DNA of 64,000 nucleotides, taken from positions 27,716,980 to 27,780,979 of the forward strand of contig NC_057765.1 of assembly GCF_010389155.1 (NCBI RefSeq). Direction: 5' to 3'. The translations under genes and the position numbers were made by a program. This document shows, piece after piece, positions 23,501 through 34,786 of the stretch (positions are counted from its first letter, which is position 1; the number at the start of each line of letters is the position of its first letter). The DNA comes from Erigeron canadensis. Its lineage: Eukaryota > Streptophyta > Magnoliopsida > Asterales > Asteraceae. Below the pieces are notes generated by a model. That model saw only the letters and a list, made by a program, of their open reading frames with translations. It did no database searches and was not told the origin of the DNA.

Positions 23501-24256
23501 AAAAAATAGAAATTTTGTTAGCTTCGCTTAAAGGTCTATACTATTAGAACGAAAGTTGAAAGTTTAAATTAATCAAATAACTACAATACTTGGAATTAAT
23601 CTAGTAATTACAATATGCATACCTTGAATTAAACTTCCATGAAAAACTTAGTCAGATAAAAATAAATATATACATATACATAGATGTATATATAAGACTA
23701 AAAGTGGACGTCGTTTAGCAGAATAAGAGAAGTTGTATTTGAATTAGGAAAAGGATATAGCTAACTTATAATAATAATTTAGTAATTAATGATATATTTT
23801 AATTTAATTAGTTTTTAGTTAATTTGATTAAAATGCTACATATTGTTTTAATAAAACATTATTACGTGTCGATCAAGTATTCAATCATGTTTTAGTTTAT
23901 TGGTAGATATTAAAAATTTGGGGGCTAAGGTCATCCAAGGATATAGCTACGCCTCTAGAAGCCCTATCATTCAGGCTCTTGATCAAAATAGAAAAAGGAA
24001 TGAAGGAATTGCGCAGCTTTCTACATGAACTACATCGTCAACATATAGACAAAAATGGAGCTTTTGACATGTACTACCTCATTGTCCTCAAATTCTCTTG
24101 AAAAATACACAAAGCTCACCTTCTTCTAGTCAATGACAACTCAACTAGCTCATTGATTAATGGAGTCATAATAAATTTGACAGTCTTTTGGTTTTGTTAA
24201 AAAAAAAACGTCACTCTAGTTTGTGGCCACAAAACATTTGTGCAATAGTGTAAGTT
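20513..24256. other. Intergenic between second and third KCS genes
   Basis: AT-rich. Around 22460-22560 there are degenerate AAACCAAACC-type repeats. A GATATAGCTACGCCTCTAG end near 23940-23957 looks like a hAT-type terminus without a mate. Short open frames here look random. Confidence 0.5.
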
Positions 24257-24352
24257 ACAACTAAAATAATGCATGTAACCAAATTATTGGAGAAACATTT
24301 AATTTTACAACTAAAATAATGTAACCAAATTGTTTGAGAAACATTTAATTTT
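24257..24352. repeat. Tandem duplication in the third KCS promoter
   Basis: Units 24257-24306 and 24307-24352 both read ACAACTAAAATAATG ... GAGAAACATTTAATTTT. The second lacks four bases. They end about 95 bases upstream of the TATA box, so any bound factor site is doubled. Confidence 0.8.
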
Positions 24353-24446
24353 TTGACACATGGACCCTCGGCAGTTGATAGTTGTATCAACCTTTATTTC
24401 TCAAAGTTATGTCATCTACCATTTCTACCATCGGCTACTCTCTCTC

Positions 24447-24458
24447 TATATATATATA
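24447..24458 (+). promoter_or_regulatory. TATA box of third KCS gene
   Basis: TATATATATATA after a CT-rich run, 84 bases before the ATG at 24542. Confidence 0.6.
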
Positions 24459-24541
24459 CCCTTTAACATCATCACCCACCTTATATGCAACATACTATCA
24501 AAACTTTTAGTCAAACAACATCTTCCACTATTTATCCACCA

Positions 24542-26249
24542 ATGGCCACCGCTTCCCACCATCACTCCGCTATCCCTAATGGCGGCGCCACCGTCGAGAT
24601 CCGACAACCACCGCCACCCCTTCCGAGTTTCCTCAACAGTGTCAAACTAAAATATGTTAAGTTAGGATATCACTACCTAATGAAACATTTCCTTACATTT
24701 AGTCTCTTCCCTATTATTACCATCATTATTTTTCACATGTCACATTTGAATGTTGAAGACATAGAGAAACTATATTTTCAGCTTCAATACAACCTTTTCG
24801 CGGTCATGGCGTTATCCGGAGCTATTGTACTTGGATTAACTGCTTATCTCATGACCCGGCCCAGACCGGTTTACCTAGTGGACTACTCTTGTTACCGTCC
24901 TCCAGACAACCTTAAAGTCAAATTTGACGTCTTTATGGAACGTTCAAAACTCCATGGCGGATTCAATGAATCCGCCCTGGAGTTTCAAAGAAAAATACTT
25001 GAACGTTCCGGTCTTGGAGAGGAGACGTATCTCCCCTCTGCTTTACATAAAGTCCCTCCCGCCCCATCAATGGCTGCCGCTAGAGAAGAAGCCGAACAAG
25101 TTATGTTTGGTGCTCTTGATAAATTGTTTGAGTCCACTAATGTTAATCCCAAAGATATTGGAATCTTGGTTGTGAATTGTAGTCTTTTTAACCCAACTCC
25201 TTCGTTATCGTCCATGATAGTTAACAAATACAAACTCCGCGGAAACATTAAAACTTTTAACCTTGGAGGTATGGGATGTAGCGCAGGCGTGATTGCTATC
25301 GATTTAGCGAAAGATATGCTTCAAGTTCATCGTAACACTTATGCCGTTGTTGTCAGCATGGAAAATATAACACAAAACTGGTTAGTTAACTTTCGTTTTG
25401 GTTCTGATATCATGTTAAAAATTATACTAAATTTTTTTTTTGGAACGATAGAATTTTAAATATATTAACAAAATGCTAATTACATAACATTTTTTCCAAT
25501 TCTATTGGCTAGTTAATCAAAATTTGGTATATTTTATGATCAGGTACTTTGGGAACAAAAAGGCAATGTTGATTCCAAACTGTTTATTTAGAGTTGGAGG
25601 TGCGGCTGTGTTGTTATCAAACAAATCCGGGGACAAATATCGAGCAAAATATAAGCTTCTACATGTCGTCCGAACCCATTGTGGTTCAGACGACACAGCA
25701 TTCAATTGCGTCTACCAAGAACAAGACGACTCAGGAAAAACCGGGGTATCCTTATCCAAAGACTTGATGGCTATCGCCGGGGGTGCATTAAAATCGAACA
25801 TCACAACATTAGGCCCTCTCGTGCTCCCAATAAGCGAACAACTTTTATTTTTCGCGACTCTAATATCGAGAAGAATAATGAACTCGAAAGTAAAACCATA
25901 CATTCCAGATTTTAAACTCGCATTTGATCATTTTTGTATACACGCGGGTGGGCGAGCAGTGATAGATGAGCTTGAAAAGAACTTGCAGTTGTCTGAAGAA
26001 CACGTCGAGCCATCAAGGATGACGTTGTATAGGTTTGGGAACACGTCATCAAGCTCGATATGGTATGAGCTGGCTTATACGGAGGCAAAAGGGCGAATGA
26101 AGAAAGGTAACCGCGTTTGGCAAATCGCTTTCGGAAGTGGCTTTAAATGTAACAGTGCGGTTTGGGAAGCGATTCGAGCTGTCAAGCCTTCGGATAGTAA
26201 CCCATGGGCAGATTGCATTCATAAATTCCCGGTTGAAATAAGTCTTTGA
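24542..26249 (+). CDS. 3-ketoacyl-CoA synthase (third of cluster), one intron
   Basis: Exons 24542-25380 and 25544-26249 join to 514 residues. The intron (163 bases) has GT at 25381 and TGATCAG at its end, and splits the Trp codon of NWYFGN. The first exon alone reads through to a stop at 25457-25459. Features: proline-rich N-terminus; [14 protein letters not shown] motif typical of KCS; membrane segments about 50-65 and 85-104; triad Cys246 (GGMGCSAG), His413 (HFCIHAGG), Asn446 (RFGNTSSSS); tail [10 protein letters not shown]. It is the most family-typical copy and, with its intron, may be nearest the ancestral state (inference). Role as for the other copies: acyl-chain elongation in the ER. 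Confidence 0.94.
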
Positions 26250-28024
26250 TGATTGATTCTAAAGAATTACAAAAAATTGTTTAAAGTGTCATAATTTGTA
26301 ATGTAATTGTATAATTTTTTTGTTTCTTTGTTTCTTTTAAGAGTGGCTGAAAAGATATTGGTTTGTTTTTCATTTTTATATTTTTTTATATAGAGAAAAT
26401 GTTATGATATATATAGCTTTTTTTTTTTTTTGAAAGACAGTATCATATTTATATAAAAAATGATAGTAAGAAGTTAGCCAGATATAAAAAAAAATACTCA
26501 ATCTGATGATGTTATGATATAGTAGCTAGTAGTTTTTTTCCTTTAAATTGCGCAACTCATTATTTAACCGCGTCTAGTTATATTTTTAGTGAATAGACGT
26601 CTTTAAAAACGTTAATTACAGGGTAAAATTTGGTTGTCTAATTAACAGGCGTATGGATCCTTAATTGTATCATTGACTTATTATCATAGTAGTTAGGTAG
26701 TGTGTGTATATAATGTCGCTTTTACTAAAATATTTTCATTAAATGTCGTTGTTTGTATCTGTATAGCTGTGTTTTTCCAAATTAAGATCATATCTGCACA
26801 TTCGTACAAGTTTTATATTTAACACAAACAAGGAAAAATGAAAGCGACTGAAAGCTGTGACCATTTATCTTTAAGTACATCGAAGTGTATTATAAAATTT
26901 TCTAGACGTTTAAGATCCATCTAAGATGGATTATTATTACTTTTTAAATATAACTTGTGGCATTTTCATTTGCTATGTATATTCAATTTCATGCAGACCA
27001 TGTTCCTTTATTAAAGTAACCTAACTAAAGACACACTACACCATAAACAAATTTTTGTCACGCCAAATGTCAATGTTATATCTCTATATAGCCATACCCA
27101 AAAACCGGTTTTGGGCTAACCCGAACCCAAATTGGGTTGGGATTTGTTCATTCAAATTGGTTTTGATCAAAACCGTACCTGTTTCAGACCCGTTTTTTGA
27201 ATGAGACCAAAAAGAGAAGAAAAAATGCAAGTTATGTCGTATGAGTCATATATCATATCTGTCGCTATAGTCTGATAGACCTTTGGCGACGACCTTTTCC
27301 ACGGCTGTGGCTAAATTTTCGTCTACTAAGATCGATATTTTGCGACGATACAAGTTGGGTCGCCTTATACTGTAAAAATGAAAATTATTTAGCCACGACA
27401 GTATTCGTTGCAAAATGACTTTTTAAATATATATTTTTTTTGTAAAGTAATGATTTTTAAATTTAATTCTCCGATTAAGTAACAAAAAAATATATATATA
27501 TAGATCGATCTAGTCAATGTCTTTCATCATATTTGACCCCTAAATTGATCGATCGAATTGGTTAGAAGTTGGCACTTTTCGGAATGTTGATATAGATCGG
27601 TGCTATATATCACCTTATCCGAAAATACTTGCATCATATATATTTACTCGATCGATATCTAACTTGTTTCGCTACAAAATTATTGATGATCGTACGTTGT
27701 TGTAGTTTGTCATTTATCTATTACACAAGTGTACGTACATAATAACAATCTCTATATATAGAGGTCTCTTTGCCTCATGGCATACATCATTCAAATAATT
27801 TTCAAAGGTTTGAAAAATCCGATTCGAGTGTCTTTAAAGGTTTTAAAGTCCAAAATTTAAAGGTTTTAAGTCCAAAGTTAGTGATAATCAAATCTTAAGT
27901 AGCTAGGAATAGGAATATTAAAGTTTGTATAAGCGGAAGAAAAACAAAACTCATGATTTTTTTTTCTCGTATTGTATCTATATCTATATACTATTTGATA
28001 AAACAAACCATTTCTTTTTTTTTC
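26250..28024. other. Intergenic with possible CACTA-like remnant
   Basis: 3' flank of the third KCS gene, then AT-rich spacer. From CACTACACCATAAAC at 27034 to GTTGTTGTAGT near 27706 the ends and internal GGCGACGA/GCGACGATA motifs recall small plant CACTA elements. The right end is degraded and no duplication was found. No gene seen. Confidence 0.4.
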
Positions 28025-28330
28025 TTAAATTTGCTCTCTTTGAAAAACCAAATATACTCTTCCCTTTTATTCATTAATTTAAACATTTTCATCTAATATA
28101 CCTATAATAGCTTTAATGAAATAATTTACAATATAGATCCTCCAACAATTAAAATAACTATAATATTTTTTATTACTTTTAGAACGGCAAAAAAAAAGTA
28201 ACTATAATACCACCTTTAACATCAACTACTTTTACATTCACTACCATCGTCGCCTCCATCACCGTCCCAAATGTCGTCCCCACTGCGGCTCCCACCACCG
28301 TCACCACCATCACTAAACCCAATACCACCG
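28025..28330. repeat. Dispersed repeat, second copy of the 12870-13200 family
   Basis: It shares the same order of blocks (TTCATTAATTTAAA, TTTAATGAAATAATTTACA, ACTACTTTTACATT) and a following ACC/CACC-rich run. Diverged, non-coding. Confidence 0.45.
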
Positions 28331-29180
28331 TATTGTACGGACATAATTCTAATTGATTATGATTCTTAAGCATCACAATGAAAATCATTTCCAAAAGTAC
28401 ATCCAACAAAAGTGATTTAGAATAAAGGTATGATTTAATAAGATTGATGGAGTAAATAAATTCTCGTCCATGTAATGCTTATACACACTATTAGTTTCTC
28501 TTTGTATTTATAGATAAACGTACAAATTTATGAATTAATCTTCATATTTCCATCAAATGACGAAATTTACATCGATGCATCCATGTAATAACGCCAATTT
28601 GCGATCTTACAAAACAAAAAACTATATTAACAAAATATTGATTTAAACAAGAATTATTCAAAAGAAAGGAATATAACGGAAAGGTTTTTAGGATGGAAAA
28701 TAAGACAATCAAGGAGAGAAGAAAATATTGGAAGTATCCAGAAGTGGTCCCGATAGTCATGAAGAGAAACGAACTTAAATGATATAGTTTCTATCTAGAT
28801 AGATATATGTATGCCCGAAAACTTCAATATTTCCACCAAACCTGCATGACTAATTAATAAAGGCTTTCAGAAAAGCCATTAAAACGACATATTATGATAT
28901 CTGATGCCACCCTTTTTGGTTTTTAATATAAACTTCTATTTCTAATTTAAGCCAGACATGAAGATTTGAGGACCAATTTTTGTACAATGTGTTTATGGTC
29001 AACTATGAATTAAAATAAACATAAAACAAAAAAAAAGTATAATCACACTTACACGTTTATGCAAGGTAGGTACCATTTTATTCAAAGGCCAGGCTTTATT
29101 GGTAACTTGTCTTAATTAATTACCAAGTAATACATTGTCATAACTTGTACTTACTCACTTCCACTTTAGTTATATCTCAA
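28331..29180. other. Intergenic, no gene seen
   Basis: AT-rich spacer up to the first LTR copy. If the true LTR start lies upstream of 29181 (see the LTR element), its left tip is in here. Confidence 0.4.
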
Positions 29181-29822
29181 CACGAAAGAACGCAAATTAG
29201 AACATGCGTTTTCAATGAAACTTTTGGGTAATGGGTAATTTTTTTTTATCGATCTTACATTTTTGACAAATGTGATTGGAAAAAGCATATATAATTGATG
29301 CAGGTCCAAGTCCAACCATTGACGATCAGACCCTTTTGTTTTTAGAAAATCAAGACAAAAAGAGGCTACCACAAAAATTGGCATAACTTTTGCTAGAAGG
29401 CTCCGTTTTGGGCGTATGACCAGTCAAAACGACCGCAGAAACGAGACGCATCAAACTGCAAACAGCCAAAGGCGGTTTGGTCGACCTTCGAGCCCCAAAA
29501 TGGCCTTTTTCTATGAGTTTTGGACCATTTTGTATGTTTTTTCGGTTTTTTTGGACTTTCTTTTGGTTATAACTTTCGGCCCGCTTGTATTTTAGGGCCC
29601 ATTCGAATTTTGCAGCTTTATTTATATGTATCTGGACATGGGGAAATGATCAGTTTATGATAAATCAAAAATTCATTTTTTCCCTATTCACAATGTGTGT
29701 TTAGTGTGAGAATTCAGATTATCGGTATTCAATCTGAATCAACGATAATTTGAAAAATTATTTTCCGGGTATTCTTTGAATCAACGGAATCAATTAGTTA
29801 TCTTAAATTTCCGTCCGTGTCA
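29181..29822 (+). repeat. 5' LTR of the gag-only element
   Basis: 642 bases, paired with 31458-32097. It ends GTGTCA two bases before the primer-binding site. The shared part starts at CACGAAAGAACGC; the real left edge could be further upstream. Confidence 0.85.
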
Positions 29823-29824
29823 AT

Positions 29825-29837
29825 TGGTATCACAGCC
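29825..29837 (+). other. Primer-binding site for initiator Met tRNA
   Basis: TGGTATCACAGCC lies just after the 5' LTR. It differs by one base from the usual TGGTATCAGAGC used by plant LTR elements. Confidence 0.75.
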
Positions 29838-29852
29838 GAATTCCTGGTCGAT

Positions 29853-31508
29853 ATGGCTCCCAGGAGAACAAGAAATGTTAATGATGTCCATGAGCAAGAT
29901 TTAGAACAACGTATTATGGGAAGGATGGAGGAACGGTTGGATCGATTTGCTGGTGATCTAATGGAACGGATAAATGTTATAATGAATCAGCCTAGGCGTC
30001 GCAATCGTGATCGTCCAGAAGAAGAAGAAGAAAATCCGTTCGGTGGTGGTAGTGACCGTTCATCTTCTGATGATGAACCAGAGCCAAATCAACGGGGTAA
30101 TAACAACCGTTGGGAGTCTGGAATAAGAACCAGTATTCCTGAGTTTGGTGGTGACACTCTGAACCCAGAAAATTTCATTGATTGGCTTGCTGTTGTTGAA
30201 GAAGTTTTCGAATTTAAGGGGGTTCCAGATGACAAGAAAGTCTCGTTGATCACTACTAGGCTTTGTGGTAGGGCATCTGCTTGGTGGCAACAAATGAAAC
30301 TTACAAGGGAGAGGGTTGGAAAGTCAAAAGTTAGAACCTGGGAGAAGATGAAGAAGTGTATGAGGGCCAATTTTATTCCTCATAATTATCGACGTTTAAT
30401 GTACCAGCGGTTACAGAATCTGAAACAGGGTTCCAAATCTGTTGAAGATTACACCACTGAATTCTATCAATTAATTGCAAGAAATGATATTCAAGAGACT
30501 GAAGAACAACTTGTGTCTCGATATATTGGCGGGTTGAGGGTCCAGATTATGGACTTTGTTAACATGTTTGATCCTGTAACTCTTTCTGAAGCACATCAAC
30601 GTGCTCTAGTATATGAGAAACAAAACCGACGGGTTGGTGGTTCATCTTTTGGCGTATCAGAAGGTAGTTCAGGTTCGGGTCCCTCGTCATCTCGTTTTGT
30701 CCCTAATCAAGCAAAACAAAGTGGTGGCAATACTGCACCAGTTTCAAAAGGGGCTAGTACTAGTGGCTTAAAGTGTTTTAATTGCGGTGATTCTGGCCAT
30801 CGCCAGTCAGAATGTAGGAATCCCAAGAAAAAGAATTTGTATGTTGAACCAGATGATTGGGAAGATGATGGTGATGAGGCTGATGAAAACTACGAAGAAG
30901 CCCCAGTGTTTGATGATGGCGATGAGTATGAAGAAGTAGAGGTTGCTGGAGATGTAGGAGTGAGTTTGGTGGTTAGGAGATCATGCTATACGCCAAAGGC
31001 TAATGAGGATGACTGGCTTATACATAACATCTTTCATTCAACATGTACCGTGTTGGGAAAAGTTTGATCTTTTGTTGTTGTTCCAGGAAGTTGTGATAAC
31101 TTGGTTTCCGATGAGGCTGTCAAGAAGTTGTCCTTGAAAACAGAAAATCACCCTAAGCCTTACAAGCTTCAGTGGCTTAAGAAAGGAGGCGAGGTAACAG
31201 TATCTAAACGTTCTCTTGTTTCTTTTTCTATTGGTAAACAATATAAGGATGATGTTTGGTGTGATGTAGTTCCCATGGATGCATGTCATTTGTTGTTAGG
31301 TAGGCCTTGGGAATATGATCGTAATGTAGAACATAATGGGCAAAAAAATACTTATAGTTTTCTGTTTGATAATGTAAAGATCACTTTGTTGCCTAGCAAG
31401 CTTAAGGTTGTAGCCAATAAACCCACTGGCACCCTGTTAACTCTCTCTCAATTTGAGCACGAAAGAACGCAAATTAGAACATGCGTTTTCAATGAAACTT
31501 TTGGGTAA
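29853..31508 (+). pseudogene. Retrotransposon gag-protease frame with in-frame stop
   Basis: From ATG 29853 the frame encodes a Ty3-type Gag: an acidic N-terminus, a capsid-like region containing RASAWWQQMK and the NFIPHNYRRLMYQRLQNLKQ type motif, a Ser/Gly linker, a CCHC zinc knuckle CFNCGDSGHRQSEC (30774-30815) and an acidic tail. It stops at a TGA at 31065-31067. The same frame then continues with aspartic-protease homology (SCDNLVSDEAVKKL, WCDVVPMD, LLLGRPWEYDR). The catalytic Asp of the usual D-x-G-S motif reads Val (VVVPGSC), so the protease would be dead even with read-through. It ends in the right LTR. Confidence 0.85.
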
Positions 31509-32097
31509 TGGGTAATTTTTTTTATCGATCTTACATTTTTGACAAATGTGATTGGAAAAAGCATATATAATTGATGCAGACCCAAGCCCAACCATTGACG
31601 ACCAGACCCTTTTGTTTTTAGAAAATCAAGACAAAAAGAGGCCACCACAAAAATGGGCATAACTTTTGCTAGAAGGCTCCGTTTTGGGCGTGTGACCAGT
31701 CAAAACGACCGCAGAAACGAGACGCATCAAACTGCAAACAGCCAAAGGCGGTTTGGTCGACCTTCGAGCCCCAAAATGGCCTTTTTCTATGAGTTTTGGA
31801 CCATTTTGTATGTTTTTTCGGTTCTTTTGGACTTTCTTTTGGTTATAACTTTCGGCCACTTGTATTTTAGGGCCCATTCGAATTTTGCAGCTTTATTTAT
31901 ATGTATCTGGACATGGGGAAATGATCAGTTTATGATAAATCAAAAATTCATTTTTTCCCTATTCACAATGTGTGTTTAGTGTGAGAATCCAGATTATCGG
32001 TATTCAATCTGAATCAACGATAATTTGAAGAATTGTTTTCCGGGTATTCTTTGAATCAACGGAATCAATTAGTTATCTTAAATTTCCGTCTGCGTCA
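31458..32097 (+). repeat. 3' LTR of the gag-only element
   Basis: 640 bases, near-identical to 29181-29822. It may lack its first bases because protease/pol sequence joins it directly at a shared CACGAA(AG). Confidence 0.85.
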
Positions 32098-32160
32098 ATA
32101 ATAATATTAAATAGTTAAATATATACTATATAAATAATATTTTTGCTTTAGAAAACATAA

Positions 32161-32510
32161 GAGCGCGTTTGGTTGCAGAAAACACCCCATGTTTTCCATT
32201 TTTGTTTTCCAAGAAAACATGAAAAACAGAAAACACGCTCTAATCATAGTTTTCTAAAAATATTTTTTAAAAAAACAAAAACAATGTTTTTCACTTTTAT
32301 ATAGAAAACTTGAAAACATCTTCTTTTTTTTTTTTTCATTTTTCATTTCCCCTTCTCCCTCCCCTCACATCTCTAACATGTTTTATATTTTTCAATTTAG
32401 AACGTGTTTTCAAATTTTTATTTGTTTTCTAGAAAACAAAAACCCTTTCTATTTTCAAAAAAAATTGAAATGAAAATTTTAAAAACATTTTCTACAACCA
32501 AACGGACCCT
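32161..32510. mobile_element. hAT-like MITE
   Basis: Ends are inverted: GAGCGCGTTTGGTTGCAGAAAA at left (22 bases, imperfect mate) and TTTTCTACAACCAAACGGACCC at right. The interior is rich in GAAAAC/GTTTTC runs and has no frame. The GTTTGGTTG-type end is common in plant hAT MITEs. No clear target duplication. Confidence 0.65.
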
Positions 32511-33178
32511 AAATGTTTTGGTTTTTAAATATCATTGTATTCCATAAAAAAATTTGGATGAAAATATTTACAAAAGTATATTCATCTCCATGCAAATGTA
32601 TGTAGCCCAACTTGTTGATACACTCGTGTTTTTATTCACAGATTGTGGGTTCGACTGCCTATCTCTTCAATCATATGAGTAGCAGTGGAATTACCAAGGC
32701 CTTATCCCTATATGGTTTTTGTGCACTGAACCTTGGTCCTAGAACGGGGAGGATGAGGGGTTTATGGTTGTATGTGGGTGATTCCCTTGCAGTAAGGTGT
32801 GAGAACCTTTTGTACGCCAACTATGTGTTGTATGTGTGTTGAGAGTATAGAGAATGATCTCCATTGTGTATATTGTGTCCCTATTTATAGGGTGAAGATG
32901 TCGTGTCCTCCAAGTAGGGTTTTCCCCTATTGGAGTAGATTTGTTGCCTGCTTTTGAGGAGATTCGTAGCTATCTAGCTTGTTAAGAGATAAGTGCAGAT
33001 CTTCATATTGGGAGAATGTATATCCTTTCCATAATAGTCGGACCCAGGGTAGTCTGCGTAGGCTTCATAGTGAGGCTGCGTGTAGGCTCCGTAGTGAGGC
33101 TGGGCGGGTAACACCAACATATGGTAAAATGATTTTTGATATTGCTACTCGAATGACAGTAAAAAAAAATTAATTTCA
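32511..33178. other. Unassigned, somewhat GC-richer stretch
   Basis: Around 32640-33120 base composition rises and short frames appear, with a CCCTATTTATAGGG TATA-like palindrome at about 32880 and a repeated GTAGTGAGGCTG. It could be part of an old retrotransposon or a captured fragment. No family recognised. Confidence 0.3.
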
Positions 33179-33515
33179 TCTATACTTCTATACTCCTTAT
33201 TAAAAATTATCAACTCCTGTTGAAAGTTTACATGATTTGAGACATGCAATTTTACCCTTTTACCCCTCTTTATTTCTTCCCTTATTCCCTACATTTATTC
33301 TCCATATTGTTTTCTTTCTGCCGCAAAAATACACACCTCCACCGCTGTCCTCAAAATCCAACCATCACCTCCACCTTCCTTCAACACCACCACCGCCGTG
33401 GAACGTCTCCATGAGACCAAATCACCAGTGAAAATAGGGACATCTGTATTCTACTGCAGTTTTGTTTAGACGCCCTGTCAATGGCATTCGCTGCAGCGCG
33501 CGGGTACCATGCTCG
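33179..33515 (+). mobile_element. Probable short Helitron
   Basis: It starts TCTATACTTCTATACTCC after an A and ends in a GC-rich block (CGCTGCAGCGCGCGGGTACC) followed by ATGCTCG before T. The final CTAG is changed to CTCG. Internal text ACATGCAATTTTACCC resembles the minus-strand element at 48901-49395. Confidence 0.5.
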
Positions 33516-34023
33516 TCTTTATTTACATATCTAGCACGGTCCTTGACATCCTTATCCAATTTAGGGGCTTCCACTTTAATTTACTTTTTATTTTTAAAAA
33601 ATTTATCGAAATATGTTAAATGTTATAATTAGCGTACATACTTTTTATATTACAAGTACACCCCTTAATTTATACTGTAAGAGTGTGTGATTGTTTTATA
33701 CGCCCTAACTATAGTCCTTAAATATTTAGCAAAGCTAAAATTTATTTACATACATATTAATAAACATAAAACTAAAACTAATAAATATAAAAAAAATTAT
33801 GTTGGATTGTTAGAAATTAAGTCATTACCTTCGTATGCCATCAACGAGGTTGGCCATTAGTGTTTTCTTTGTTTTAATTGCTCATTTCCATATTCTTATA
33901 GTGCCTCTAAGATTTTGACAAGTTTCGGCCATGACTCAGATATTTTTATTTTTTTTAAAACGACATATGTTAGATATTAATCGTGATTTGAACCTAGGTA
34001 GTGACATTCAAGGTGGGGCATTA
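33516..34023. other. Intergenic, no gene seen
   Basis: AT-rich spacer between small transposons. Confidence 0.5.
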
Positions 34024-34786
34024 TGTTGGAAGTTGGAACTTTCGTACTCTGTAGAACAAAAGTGATAACACGTATGTGTTAGTATATGATCACGTAAAAT
34101 GAACGTATGTCCAGAATTGATTTAAGCCTACGGGGTCACACGTCTCGACACGAAAGTAACTATAATTAATTAATATAATTAATGTAATTTATTAATTAAT
34201 TAGATCACGAAAAACTAACGGTCATCCGTTAAAATGTTAATAGTTAACGGTACTTAACTGATGAACATAACGGAAGAGATAATTGTAATTAAGAGAACAA
34301 TTAGGAAACCCTCTAGAATGTTCTCTAGAGGGGACGGCTACAAGGAGAAGGGAAAGGGTTTTCCAAAACCCTAAACTTGGTCATCAAATTAACCTAATCC
34401 TATAAATAGAGGCCTAACATAATTGTTTTTTGACACACAAATCTAAAGGTTTCTCAAAACCCTAAATCTCTCTCCCTCTCTCTCTTTTTCGGTCCTAGTG
34501 GCCGAAAATCCTCAACCCTCTTTTAGGGTTCTTGGTGATTCAATCAAAGCAAGGAAAAGGAGAAGTCAATCATTGTCGGTTCGTGATCAAGTACTAGCAT
34601 ACATACATCCTTGTGTCGTGTGTGCAAACGTAGAGGGATTTACTTTAAGTCCTCATAAAAGTTTCTTACTTTTCATCTTCAACTAAAGGTACATGCTTTC
34701 TTTCTTGGTTAATTAATTAACTACATAGATCTATCTTCCGCTGCGTGCTTTGTGATTTAATTTGATAATTGTTATATATCCCAACA
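34024..34786 (+). mobile_element. Solo LTR, copia-like
   Basis: It begins TGTTGGAAG and ends ATATCCCAACA, the TGTTGG/CCAACA inverted ends usual for Ty1/copia LTRs. Near the right end is TTCCGCTGCGTG, common in copia LTRs. A TATAAATAGAGG promoter box lies at 34401. No internal region flanks it, so it is a solo LTR. The 5 bases on each side (CATTA, GTATG) do not match. Confidence 0.7.

Larger units (their letters stand above)
29181..32097 (+). mobile_element. Ty3-type LTR retrotransposon with gag and partial protease only
   Basis: Two direct repeats, 29181-29822 and 31458-32097, agree at all but about 15-20 positions and act as LTRs. Between them are a primer-binding site, a gag frame and a protease segment. 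Reverse transcriptase, RNase H and integrase are absent. The LTR right ends read ...CGTCA. No polypurine tract precedes the right LTR; the pol-like reading (LSQFEHE) runs straight into it. This suggests a deletion that removed pol and the tip of the right LTR. High LTR similarity means a recent insertion. Confidence 0.88.

Noticed and set aside
25381..25459. Read-through end of the third KCS first exon
   Set aside because: Clear GT-AG intron; splicing restores the family motif NWYFGN.
34360..34470. AAACCCTAAA telomere-like motifs
   Set aside because: Single occurrences inside an LTR leader, not a tandem array.
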